DNA from: Marivita lacus | GTDB taxonomy: Bacteria > Pseudomonadota > Alphaproteobacteria > Rhodobacterales > Rhodobacteraceae | Assembly: GCF_014637725.1 (NCBI RefSeq) | Contig: NZ_BMFC01000009.1 | Coordinates: forward strand, 120,264 to 184,263 | Reading direction: 5' to 3' | Length of the DNA stretch: 64,000 bases | Shown here: positions 17,586-24,869 of the stretch, one piece after another | Position numbering within the stretch: position 1 is the stretch's first letter | How the letters are laid out: every line of letters begins with the position of its first letter | Position numbers and translations under genes: made by a program | The notes under the pieces: generated by a model | What the model was told of the DNA's origin: nothing | Seen by the model: the letters and a program-made list of their open reading frames with translations, nothing else | Database searches by the model: none

Positions 17586-18901
17586 TCATCCGCCGTTCCC
17601 CGCGACCAGCCGCGCCGCCCTCTTCTCGAACCCCTGCCTGACTGCGGCCACCAGCCCCTCGGGAAACCCCGGCGGCATCTCTGCTTGTGCCCTGTCAAAT
17701 GCCCGCTTCGCCCGCTCCCGAATATCCTCGAACACCCCCACACCTGTTCACGTGAGAACCCTGCCGCCAGTGCCGTCTCCACGAAGTGTCGCCCGTGAAT
17801 GTCCGCGACCAGGTAATGTCGCCCCTTGCCTGCGCACATGGCGAGCTTCATGTCCTTGATCTGCAACGTCCCCGCATCCAGCGAGGGCTGCACCGTCAGC
17901 ACGTCGTAAAGCGGCGTCATGCGGAAGCGCCCGCCGGGCATCAGGGCGATGCTGAAGTTCTTGGCGTGCCCGTCCGTCGCCCCGATCAGCCAGAACAGGA
18001 CCACGGCCTTCAGGAAATCCGCCCGGTCGCGCTGCGGCTCGTCGCTGCCGGTCAGCAGATCACAGATCTCCACGATGCCCGGGCCGCCCTCGTTCTGGTA
18101 CTTGCGGGTCGGGGGCACGGACAGGGCCTGGCAGCAATCCTCCTGCGGCAGGCGGATCAGGCGGCCGTCGTGGGCGCGCAATCGGTCGAACCGTTCGATG
18201 ACCAGCGCGCGCGTCTCAGCGAAATCCGCGATCTCGGTCCGTGCCACGGGCAGGCCAAAGCCTGCAAGCAAGCGCAGGCAAAAGTGTTCGTTCTCGATGC
18301 TGTCGATCAGGTCCATGCCATTGGGCAGGCGGCCGATGGCAGGCTTCAGGATGTGGGTCGTCGGCGTTGTGCCGGTGGGCAGCACCCATCGGCCGTCATG
18401 GAACAAAAGCGCCGTTTTCTCCTGCGCACCGGCGACGGAGATACGGAAATCCTGCTCGGCCCGGATGCCAAGCGGGGTCTGCGCCAGATCCCGCAGCATG
18501 GCGCCGATCTGGGCGTCGCTCAACGGCTCACCGGTCAGCGCGCGGGCGTCGCCGGGCACCTCGCCCTCGGGCAGGAATTGCAGCGCGCCCACGCAATCGC
18601 GCCCGATCCGCGCAAGCAGGCTGTAGGCGTCCACACCATCCGCCCCCACCCGTTCGGCCACACGGCGGCGGATCAGGTCGCTGTCGGGCAACAGGTTTTC
18701 GAAAACCGCGATCACGGGCGGGCCGGTGTAGCGCTCGGGCCGCAGGGGCAGGGCGCGCGAGATGGGCAGCGTGTTCTCCCAGGCCAGCCATTCCGGCGCA
18801 TAGGTGAAGGCGAAGGCCCCGTCCGGCGCGCGGAAATACTGCCCCACGCGGCGGCCGTTCATGTAGACGTCGATCGGCTCATAGGCGCGCTTGCGCCCCA
18901 T
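17586..18901 (-). pseudogene. hipA: HipA-type kinase toxin, frameshifted near the C-terminus (module 1)
   Basis: The N-terminal 385 residues match HipA closely: N-subdomain 1 (VYMNGRRVG), DFRISVAGAQEKTALL (the loop that carries the autophosphorylated Ser in E. coli HipA), LPTGTTPTTHILK, LPQEDCCQAL, and the catalytic GATDGHAKNFS. After about residue 387 the frame turns into unrelated R/G/S-rich sequence running to 17498. Reading on after restoring one base in the C-run at 17735-17739 gives a typical HipA tail (VFEDIRERAKRAF, then PPGFPEGLVAAV) ending at 17586, about 438 residues. So the gene looks inactivated, or the base is a sequencing error. Start overlaps the hipB stop (TGATG). Confidence 0.8.
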
Positions 18902-19152
18902 CAGAAGATGTCCTCGAGATCACGCTGCGTCATCTTGCTGCGCGGCACGATCCGCAGTTCGAGGTCGAGCGCTGCCAGCAGGTCGAAGATCGTGTCCACC
19001 TTGGCTCCGCTGGCGCCGGTCTCGATGTTGGACACCGTGCGCTGCCAGACGCCCGCGCGGGCGGCAAGCTCGGCCTGCGTAATGCCCTTGGCTTTGCGGG
19101 CGGCGCGCAGGGTCTGGCCGAGGTCCTTGGTGGTGCGGGCGATCTGATCCAT
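18901..19152 (-). CDS. hipB: HipB-like XRE antitoxin (module 1)
   Basis: An 83-residue protein with an HTH_3 domain: LGQTLRAARKAKGITQAELA, then AGVWQRTVSNIETG. The C-terminal segment (DTIFDLLAALDLELRIVPR) is the dimerization strand typical of HipB. AAGGA lies upstream of the ATG. It overlaps the hipA start by one base, the usual antitoxin-first order. Inverted repeats just upstream are likely autoregulatory operators. Because its hipA looks broken, this antitoxin might now act alone or cross-neutralise the other HipA proteins; that is inference. Confidence 0.85.
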   Translation of the reverse strand: MDQIARTTKDLGQTLRAARKAKGITQAELAARAGVWQRTVSNIETGASGAKVDTIFDLLAALDLELRIVPRSKMTQRDLEDIF

Positions 19153-19176
19153 CCGGGTGATCCTTTCCCGGGGAAG

Positions 19177-19206
19177 ATGATCGGAGGATCATATTGAATC
19201 AATATG
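19177..19206. promoter_or_regulatory. Inverted repeats upstream of hipB module 1 (likely operators)
   Basis: Two inverted repeats overlap here: ATGATC-GGAG-GATCAT (19177-19192) and CATATTGA-A-TCAATATG (19190-19206, eight-base perfect arms). They lie 25 to 54 bp upstream of the hipB start on the minus strand, where HipB proteins bind to repress their own operon. The arms differ from those at module 2, suggesting distinct specificity. Confidence 0.55.
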
Positions 19207-19367
19207 TTCTGTGGGTGATAATTACGATTTATGATCCCAAAGACATTTTCCATCTGCGTTCGTCTTCGCCTTCTGCCGAGCAAGTGGTGGTGGATCGTCG
19301 ACCGTGTATGGCATGGCTTCTTGATGTCGGTCGGCATGAATTTCCCCTACGCACAGAGATTGAGAAT

Positions 19368-19410
19368 TAGCCCATGGGCTATATGCGACGCTTATAGCTC
19401 TCGCGCTATA
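19368..19410. promoter_or_regulatory. Two TAGC-N6-GCTA palindromes upstream of hipB module 2
   Basis: TAGC-CCATGG-GCTA (19368-19381) and TATAGC-TCTCGC-GCTATA (19393-19410) share the half-site TAGC/GCTA with a six-base spacer, with centres 27 bp apart. The second precedes a TTGACA-like hexamer. E. coli HipB binds paired palindromes with spaced half-sites in the same position, so these are the likely HipB operators of module 2. Confidence 0.6.
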
Positions 19411-19445
19411 TTGACACAATATCGTCCTTGAGCTATCAAAATGCC

Positions 19446-19694
19446 ATGGACACGCTGCCTGCATATCCCATCCGAAGCCTGCGCCAAGCCGGGGCCGTGC
19501 TCAAGGCGCGGCGCGCGGCAAGGAAGATGAGCCAGAAGCAGCTGGGCGAGATGACGGGAACGGCACAATCCACCATTTCCGACATCGAGAACGGTGTCGT
19601 TTCCGTCAGCCTCGATGTCTACCTGCGCCTCTTGGAGGCCCTGGGTGCGGAATTGTCCGCGACGGATCGTATAGCGGATCCGGGGCAGCCCTGA
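19446..19694 (+). CDS. hipB: HipB-like XRE antitoxin (module 2)
   Basis: An 82-residue protein beginning MDTLPAYPIRSLRQAG; an upstream TTG at 19428 would add six residues. The HTH_3 is clear: VLKARRAARKMSQKQLGEM, then GTAQSTISDIENG. The C-terminus (YLRLLEALGAELSATDR) fits the HipB dimer strand. The hipA gene begins one base after its stop region, so both are co-expressed. Paired palindromes upstream support autoregulation. It diverges from module 1 with about 290 bp of shared control region. Confidence 0.85.
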   Translation: MDTLPAYPIRSLRQAGAVLKARRAARKMSQKQLGEMTGTAQSTISDIENGVVSVSLDVYLRLLEALGAELSATDRIADPGQP

Positions 19695-19695
19695 G

Positions 19696-21030
19696 ATGGC
19701 ACGCATCGCCCGTGCTGGTCGCCGCACACGCCAAAGCAAGACAGCCGTCTGGTACGAAAGGGCGAGGGTGGGCACGCTAACCCGCGCAACGGATGGGGCC
19801 ATCGCGTTCACCTATGATCCTGGCTGGCTCGCATCTGAGGGTGCTTTTCCGGTTGCCAGTGCCCTTCCGCTGACCAAGCTCAAATGGCAGGGTGATCCCG
19901 TTGTCGCCGCCTTCGACAACCTCTTGCCCGATGCCGAAGGCGAGCTGCGCGAGAAGATCGCTGCGCGTGTAGGCGCAAAGGGCAAGGATGTGTTCTCGCT
20001 GCTGTCCGTGCTGGGGCGCGACTGTGTCGGCGCGCTGCAATTTCTGCCGGTGGAAGAGGCCCCGTCCGAACAGGACATGCAGTATCGCGTCATTTCGGAA
20101 GAGGAGATGGTCGCCGACCTGAAGAACCTCGCCGCCGCGCCGCTCGCCCAGGGTGAAGACGAGGATTTCCGGATTTCCATCGCAGGCGCGCAGGAGAAGA
20201 CGGCCTATCTGCGTATCGACGGGCAGTGGGCCAAGCCGCGGGGCATCACGCCGACCAGCCATATCTTCAAGACGCCCATGGGCATCATTCCCGGCCCCGA
20301 GCAGATCGACCTGAGCGACAGCGTCGAGAACGAGTTGTTCTGCATGACCTTGGCGCGCGAAATCGGTCTGCCCGTCGCGCATGTCGAAAAGCTCACCCTT
20401 TCCGGGCAGGTCGTTCTGTCGGTCGAGCGGTTCGATCGCGTCTGGCACGGCGACACCCTGAAACGCCTGCCGCAAGAGGATATCTGCCAGTCGCTGGGTT
20501 ATCCTTCTGCCATGAAGTACCAGAGGCTGGGCGGCCCCGGTGTCGCGCAGATCATGGAGCTTCTGCGGGAATCCGACACGCCCATCGAGGATCGGGAGAT
20601 GTTCTTCCGGGCGCAGATTTTCTTCTTCCTGATCGGGGCCTCGGACGGGCACGCCAAGAACTTCAGCCTGCGTCTGGGGCGCCGGGCGCGGTTCACGCTT
20701 GCGCCCCTCTATGACATCCTGAGTATCGCCCCGGTCGTCCGCGCCGGACGGCTGCAGCGAAAGCGCTACCGCCTCGCCATGTCGATCGATGGCCATTACG
20801 GCATCGACGAGATCGTGCCGCGTCACTTCGAGGCCGAAGGGCGCGCGGCGGGTCTGCCGAAGGGCCGCGCCTTGGAGCTGTTGCAGGACATGACCGATCG
20901 GCTGGGCCCTGCGCTGGAGCGGACGCTTCTGGCGGTGGGTGAACAGGTCCCGGCGGCGGTCAGCGAGCCGATCGCAAGCGATGCGATCCAGCGGGCGGCG
21001 CAGATGGGGGACCTGCTAAGTCCGATCTAG
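19696..21030 (+). CDS. hipA: HipA-type serine/threonine kinase toxin (module 2)
   Basis: A 444-residue full-length HipA. Visible features: N-subdomain 1 (VWYERARVGTL), LLPDAEGELREKI, DFRISIAGAQEKTAYL (regulatory Ser loop), PRGITPTSHIFK, VENELFCMTLA, VLSVERFDR, LPQEDICQSLGYPS, and catalytic GASDGHAKNFSL followed by LAPLYDILS. E. coli HipA phosphorylates glutamyl-tRNA synthetase and stops growth; the same target is plausible but not shown by sequence. The gene follows its hipB directly. All key residues appear intact, so this is the best candidate for an active toxin among the three. Its 3' end overlaps the 3' end of hipA module 3 on the other strand by four bases. Confidence 0.9.
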   Translation: MARIARAGRRTRQSKTAVWYERARVGTLTRATDGAIAFTYDPGWLASEGAFPVASALPLTKLKWQGDPVVAAFDNLLPDAEGELREKIAARVGAKGKDVFSLLSVLGRDCVGALQFLPVEEAPSEQDMQYRVISEEEMVADLKNLAAAPLAQGEDEDFRISIAGAQEKTAYLRIDGQWAKPRGITPTSHIFKTPMGIIPGPEQIDLSDSVENELFCMTLAREIGLPVAHVEKLTLSGQVVLSVERFDRVWHGDTLKRLPQEDICQSLGYPSAMKYQRLGGPGVAQIMELLRESDTPIEDREMFFRAQIFFFLIGASDGHAKNFSLRLGRRARFTLAPLYDILSIAPVVRAGRLQRKRYRLAMSIDGHYGIDEIVPRHFEAEGRAAGLPKGRALELLQDMTDRLGPALERTLLAVGEQVPAAVSEPIASDAIQRAAQMGDLLSPI

Positions 21031-22307
21031 AGGCGGCAGGCCTTCGCCAGATCCTCGGTCTCGATTGCCGCGCCGACAGCGCTGAAATCGCGGGCATCCA
21101 TGCCAAGCTGGCCACCGATGCGGCGCCAGGCCCCTGCGATGTGGCGCGCCATGTCACCGGTCATCTGCTCCGCAGTCCGCCTGTCGATGTCGAAAAAGGC
21201 GGAGGCATCGAGCGCCGCGTCGATCGAGGGCAGGTTGCCATGGATTTCGGAGATCGCGGTCTGCATCCGGCCGCCCGGACGGTGTTCGGGGTTGATGTCG
21301 AATGCCGGTGACAGCCGCCAGCCGCCGGGCGCGCGCAAGAAGCCATGATTGCGCAGATGATCGTCGGTATTCCGGATCAGGATGCCGAAGACCATCCGGC
21401 GATACAGCTCAGTGATCTGCCCGGCAGGATCCACGCAATGGCGGCGCATCGCCATCGCAAGGTCCTCGTAGCTGCTTGCGGCTGTTCCGCTCAATCCCAG
21501 AAAGGTCTGGGCCGAGATGAACGGGACCCGGTCCGAATGATCGGCCCCGACCCTGTCAAAGCGGCGGATGAGAGCGGCCGGGAACCGTTGCGAGGTGTTC
21601 AGGATATCCGCGACGCAGGCGTCTATGCCCACCTCACCCGCAAGTCTAAGCGTCATGACCTCGGCGCGGGCGACTGCATAGTCGTCGTCGATCTTGGGCA
21701 GCTTGACGATCCAGAGCGCACCTTCGCGGTCGCGCGCATTCACCTTGGGCCGGGCACCGCCCAGAGAGCCGACCGCTTCGGCCAGAAGATCACCGCCAAC
21801 AAGCTCGGCGCGACGTCGGGCATAACCGGCGGGATCTTCCTCGAAGGCGCGCGCCTGGCGGATGACTTCGTCAAGGTCGTGCAAGCGTGGCACGTTCACG
21901 CCATCCGCGCGCGGTGGGGCAAGCGCAGTGGCCTCCGCCCCTGGACCGTCGAAATAGCGCAAGGCCCCGATCCTCAGGCGATCGTCGGACTCAAGCAGGT
22001 AGTCGAGTTCGGTAAGATACTGCGTACCGCGCAGCAATTCGATGATTTTGCGCCCCCAGCTGTCGGGCGCGGTGTCCGTCATCGACAATGGAAGGGCAAA
22101 GCGTTCACCGTCCCGGCGGCCGTAGAAGGGTGCGGCCCCGAGCGGCATGTCCGGCGAAATCGGAAAGGCCCGTTTAAGCGCGAGCCAGCTTTCATGGTAG
22201 GTGAAGGCCGCAGTTTCGCGGGTCCCGTCCGCCTCGAAGATCAATTCGCCCACCGGAACCGCCCGGTCGCCGATCCGTACATCGATACGTCGTGTCGGCA
22301 TCACCAC
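21027..22307 (-). CDS. HipA-domain kinase toxin of a divergent type (module 3)
   Basis: A 426-residue HipA-family protein of a different branch from modules 1 and 2. It has an N-subdomain (VPVGELIF, AAFTYHESWL), GSLGGARPKV (a short GGARPK loop in place of AGAQEKT), ALWIVKLPK (ATP-binding Lys), AALIRRFDR, and the catalytic segment RNTDDHLRNHGFL with LSPAFDINP. Proteins with GGARPK loops form a separate HipA-like class often paired with HipB-type XRE proteins. It overlaps its upstream hipB-like gene by seven bases. Domains look intact. Substrate unknown. Confidence 0.85.
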   Translation of the reverse strand: MVMPTRRIDVRIGDRAVPVGELIFEADGTRETAAFTYHESWLALKRAFPISPDMPLGAAPFYGRRDGERFALPLSMTDTAPDSWGRKIIELLRGTQYLTELDYLLESDDRLRIGALRYFDGPGAEATALAPPRADGVNVPRLHDLDEVIRQARAFEEDPAGYARRRAELVGGDLLAEAVGSLGGARPKVNARDREGALWIVKLPKIDDDYAVARAEVMTLRLAGEVGIDACVADILNTSQRFPAALIRRFDRVGADHSDRVPFISAQTFLGLSGTAASSYEDLAMAMRRHCVDPAGQITELYRRMVFGILIRNTDDHLRNHGFLRAPGGWRLSPAFDINPEHRPGGRMQTAISEIHGNLPSIDAALDASAFFDIDRRTAEQMTGDMARHIAGAWRRIGGQLGMDARDFSAVGAAIETEDLAKACRL

Positions 22308-22705
22308 CCCTCCGGCGCGTCGTCAGCGGCTTGCGCAGCCGGACCTTGGCTCTTCTCCGACGGTGACCTCCTTCGACGGGAGATGTTCCTGGGCAGCGTC
22401 TTCTCCGCCAGCATCAATCCGAGCTCATCCGATGCCGGATCGACGAGGTCGGCCAGCCGGTCGAAAAGCCCCAGAACCGACAAGGCCATCGCCAGTGTGT
22501 TCAGCGAGACGCCCGGATCGCCCTGTTCCAGGCGGTGCAGCGTGCTGCGTCCAACGCCCATGCGCGCCGCCATGTCGGTTGTAGATATCCGGCGTGCCCG
22601 GCGTGCGCGGGAGATGTCCTGCCCAAGCCGCGCGATACCGCGGGCGATCGAGGGATGAACCGCGCTCCCCTTGGTGCGTGCTGCTTTGTCGGTGCTGGTA
22701 GTCAT
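22301..22705 (-). CDS. HipB-like XRE antitoxin (module 3)
   Basis: A 134-residue protein. HTH_3: LGQDISRARRARRISTTDMA, then MGVGRSTLHRLEQGDPGVS. Then ALSVLGLFDRLADLVDP, which is the conserved antitoxin C-terminal strand of this branch. A basic, proline-rich tail (RNISRRRRSPSEKSQ) is longer than in the other two antitoxins and could contact the kinase or DNA. It precedes and overlaps the toxin gene. A 7-bp inverted repeat lies about 110 bp upstream. Confidence 0.8.
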   Translation of the reverse strand: MTTSTDKAARTKGSAVHPSIARGIARLGQDISRARRARRISTTDMAARMGVGRSTLHRLEQGDPGVSLNTLAMALSVLGLFDRLADLVDPASDELGLMLAEKTLPRNISRRRRSPSEKSQGPAAQAADDAPEGW

Positions 22706-22815
22706 TGTCCCGCATCTCGGTCAGAAAGGTTTTATTTGTCTTACTTGTGATACCAAAGATATGATGAACCAACCCCCCGTTGCAACCCCCACCCTATGTC
22801 TTCAGTCGGTTTTTG

Positions 22816-22834
22816 TTTTGTAAATGATACAAAA
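22816..22834. promoter_or_regulatory. Inverted repeat TTTTGTA-N5-TACAAAA
   Basis: A perfect seven-base inverted repeat with a five-base AATGA spacer lies in the AT-rich gap between the hipB-like gene of module 3 (starting at 22705, minus) and the end of the MobC-like gene. It could be an operator for module 3 or an AT-rich regulatory patch; no promoter was confirmed. Confidence 0.35.
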
Positions 22835-22848
22835 ATCAATTTTCTGTT

Positions 22849-23457
22849 TTACTTGCGAGACAAATTGGGTTGGCTGGCGTCGGCGAATGCTTCTGACTGC
22901 GCCCCCAACCCCTCCAGCGCCTTGTCGACCTCGCGCGTCTTCGCGGCCAGCTGTGCTTCCCAAAGGATGCGGAACGCCTCGGCGAATTCGACTAGGCCCC
23001 CGGCGAAGGTGCGGATCGTGGTCATGTCGTCATCGGTGAAGGGCAGCGGGCGGCCGCGAAGCTTGGCCTCGTTCAGTTTGCGGGCGATGTGGTTGACCGC
23101 TGCACCCTCGGTGGCGACCTGCGCGCCCCAAGCTTGCAGGTGGTCGAGGACGACCGGATCGGCTGGGCGCAGCAGGATGTCGGCCGCCTCCATCAGACGG
23201 CGCAGGGCGGCGGGTTGGTCGGTGATGCCGCGACGTGCCAGTGCGGCCTGAAGCCCTGCCAACTGGCGCGCGCTCAGGCGGGTGCTGATCGTTGTTGTCG
23301 AAGCAGAGCGTGCGCCTTTGGCCCGGCTCAGCGTGTTGTAGATCGTCCGGGTCGAGACGCCAAAGCGGCGGGCCAGCAGGGCCGCAGGGGTGCCCTCGGC
23401 GCGGGCTTCGATGATCTGGCGGCGTTCGTCGTCGGTCAGTTTGCGATGGTGGCGCAT
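22849..23457 (-). CDS. MobC-like mobilization protein with N-terminal HTH
   Basis: A 202-residue protein. The N-terminus is a resolvase/HTH-like segment (LTDDERRQIIEARAEGTPAA, then RRFGVSTRTIYNTL). The middle and C-terminus carry the MobC signature: GAAVNHIARKLNEAKLRG, preceded by an RHH-like region (RLSARQLAGLQAALARRG). MobC proteins help the relaxase open the DNA at oriT. Normally a relaxase gene follows; here the downstream neighbour is the hipB-like gene of module 3, and no relaxase is visible in the element. It may help mobilization in trans. Confidence 0.65.
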   Translation of the reverse strand: MRHHRKLTDDERRQIIEARAEGTPAALLARRFGVSTRTIYNTLSRAKGARSASTTTISTRLSARQLAGLQAALARRGITDQPAALRRLMEAADILLRPADPVVLDHLQAWGAQVATEGAAVNHIARKLNEAKLRGRPLPFTDDDMTTIRTFAGGLVEFAEAFRILWEAQLAAKTREVDKALEGLGAQSEAFADASQPNLSRK

Positions 23458-23584
23458 GTGAAGTTTACGTTCCTATTTCTTGCCAACTTCCTCCAAGCCC
23501 CCCGCCTCCCAGCGTCAGCGGAGGCGGATCAGGGGCTTGGAGTCCGTTTCGGTGGGTTTGCTTGGTTGGACGGGGTGCAGGGGA

Positions 23585-23726
23585 CGCGATGCGGGAAACG
23601 CGATGCGCACAGCACGAGGCAGGAAACGCGGCGCAAAGGACGCGATGCGCGATGCGGAAGGCGCGGCGCAATGGAGACGGGACACGGCACACGCTCCGGA
23701 AAGCGCGATGCACGGGACGCGATGCA
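23585..23726. repeat. Six copies of CGCGATGC (iteron-like cluster)
   Basis: CGCGATGC starts at 23585, 23599, 23641, 23648, 23705 and 23719, embedded in imperfect longer units such as GGAAACGCGATGC and GGGACGCGATGCA. The segment lies between the MobC-like gene and the end of the Rep-like gene. Six directly repeated octamers in 142 bp are far more than expected by chance and suggest a replication or transfer origin. Several overlapping low-complexity reading frames here are artefacts of the repeats. Confidence 0.55.
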
Positions 23727-23753
23727 CGGTGCATGTTGCGGAGAACACACCGC

Positions 23754-24611
23754 TCATCCCGCCAACCCCGCCGCGCGCAATTGCCCATCAGTGACCAGCC
23801 CCGCCGCCACCAGTGCTGTCACCTGCGGGGCGGTGATGTGTTTGCACATCGGGCTGCGGTCGCGCACCCAGGCCGCCAGCCGCGCGTGATGATCGGCGGC
23901 CAGCGTTGTCCGCGCCTGCCGTTCCTCGGCCGCCACTTCGAGGAAGCGCTGCCAGCGGCGGGTGGCGAACCAGTTGTCGGAGAAACAGACCTTCGACCGG
24001 GTGAAACCCGCGCTTTCTGCCGCATAGGCCTGCACGGCGCGCAGCAGGTCGTCGGGGTCGATCCCTTCCTTTAGTGCCTCTCCGATCTGGGCAAAGCACG
24101 CAGCCCTCCCGCGCTGCCGGTCCTTGGGGTAGGCCGACCAGATCTTCTCAACCCTTTCATCCACCGCCGCCTCCGCGCGCCTGCGCGTAGGTGGTTTATG
24201 GATGGTTTCAGGGTGGTTTGGGGTCCACCGTGGACCCGGTACCCCGTCCACCCTGGACCCCCTACTGGGGTCATGCTGGACGGGGTCCACTGTGGACCCC
24301 GTTCCTTCGTCGGGTTCGGCGGAGCTTTCCAAGGCCATCACGCGGTCGAGCACGATCCGGTAGATCACGGTGAAACCGTTCTTGCAGGTCCGCCGCCCGG
24401 TCTCGATCAGGATGCCCTCGCGCAGGAAGTCGGTGATGGTCCGCTTCACGGTGCTTTCGCCCAATTCGGTGTGCCGTTGGATCGTGCCCTTGGAACACCA
24501 GATGCCCGATCCGTCATCGCTCGCCTTGTCGGCCAGGAACATGATGATCTGCTTGCGCGCGGCGCTGCCGAAGATCCGGTCGGCGCAGAGATTGGCAATC
24601 TTCCAGCTCAT
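23754..24611 (-). CDS. Helix-turn-helix Rep-like protein of the second element
   Basis: A 285-residue protein. Residues about 1-95 form a winged-helix of the HTH_36/replication-initiator type: MSWKIANLCADRIFGSAARK, then GTIQRHTELGESTVKRTI and GILIETGRR. A proline/aspartate linker (about 100-145) is encoded by DNA containing palindromes. The C-terminal part (RVEKIWSAYPKDRQRG, DDLLRAVQAYAAES, KVCFSDNWFATRRW, FLEVAAEER) resembles the C-terminal region of phage-type replication proteins. With iteron-like repeats on both sides it probably initiates replication of the excised circle. It could also be only a regulator. Confidence 0.65.
   Translation of the reverse strand: MSWKIANLCADRIFGSAARKQIIMFLADKASDDGSGIWCSKGTIQRHTELGESTVKRTITDFLREGILIETGRRTCKNGFTVIYRIVLDRVMALESSAEPDEGTGSTVDPVQHDPSRGSRVDGVPGPRWTPNHPETIHKPPTRRRAEAAVDERVEKIWSAYPKDRQRGRAACFAQIGEALKEGIDPDDLLRAVQAYAAESAGFTRSKVCFSDNWFATRRWQRFLEVAAEERQARTTLAADHHARLAAWVRDRSPMCKHITAPQVTALVAAGLVTDGQLRAAGLAG
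24221..24299. repeat. Palindromic repeats inside the rep-like gene
   Basis: GGGTCCAC-C-GTGGACCC (24221-24237) and GGGTCCAC-T-GTGGACCC (24283-24299) are perfect palindromes about 62 bp apart, with an imperfect third copy (GTCCACCCTGGACC) between them near 24246-24259. They encode the D/P/G-rich linker of the Rep-like protein. Intragenic palindromes of this kind often mark an origin or autoregulatory site. Confidence 0.55.
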
Positions 24612-24731
24612 GCGCGGCCCCCCGGGAAGGGGGCGCAGCGACCCCTTGGCGGCGACGGATCATACCGCTTGACAGAACGGAAAACGCCGTCGCACCATCC
24701 GCCCAAAGCCTCTTTCCGGGCCTGCAAATGG

Positions 24732-24804
24732 TTTGACAATCGGCCCGTAAGTGCCTGATTTCCCGTGGTGGGTTTGACAGAAATTTCGCCCGTAACCGCC
24801 TGAT
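24732..24804. repeat. Two directly repeated units upstream of the rep-like gene
   Basis: A composite unit occurs twice: TTTGACA (24732-24738 and 24773-24779) followed by GCCCGTAA-NN-GCCTGAT (24743-24759 and 24788-24804). The units lie between the rep-like start and the attachment repeat. They may be iterons or binding sites controlling rep or excision. Confidence 0.5.
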
Positions 24805-24823
24805 CTTCCATCCACAATCTGGG

Positions 24824-24869
24824 ATTGAAAATCCTCGTGTCGGTGGTTCGATTCCGCCCCCGGGCACCA
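24824..24869 (+). repeat. Attachment site: second tRNA-Phe 3' half
   Basis: This is a perfect 46-bp match to the repeat at 4412-4457, covering the anticodon loop through CCA of tRNA-Phe(GAA). The bases before it complete part of an anticodon stem (GGG) but no D-arm or 5' acceptor strand follows the tRNA pattern. It marks the right end of the second element and the start of the backbone. Confidence 0.9.

Larger units (their letters stand above)
4458..24869. mobile_element. Second integrative/mobilizable element (genomic island, about 20.4 kb)
   Basis: The segment is bounded by perfect 46-bp direct repeats of a tRNA-Phe 3' half. It has, at its left end, an integrase (now broken) and excisionase-like genes, and at its right end a MobC-like protein and a Rep-like protein with iteron-like repeats. 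Between them lie two helicase-nuclease fusions, a STAND NTPase and three hipBA modules. The layout matches integrative mobilizable elements with defence and toxin-antitoxin cargo. No relaxase, type IV secretion or phage structural gene was found inside, so transfer would need help and the broken integrase may lock it in place. Confidence 0.85.

Noticed and set aside
17735..17739. Programmed frameshift in hipA module 1
   Set aside because: A C-run alone (G5 on the coding strand) is not a known efficient slippery site here and the second hipA does not need one; decay or sequencing error is simpler.
21345..22658. A 437-residue plus-strand frame opposite hipBA module 3
   Set aside because: It is the mirror of strongly supported HipA and HipB proteins; long antisense frames are common in GC-rich DNA.
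23585..23726. CRISPR array
   Set aside because: Units are eight bases long with irregular spacing and no unique spacers of constant size; no cas genes are near.
23465..23794. Several overlapping open frames on both strands
   Set aside because: They are produced by repeated CGCGATGC-type units and have low-complexity Arg/Ala/Ser/Cys translations, with no ribosome-binding site.
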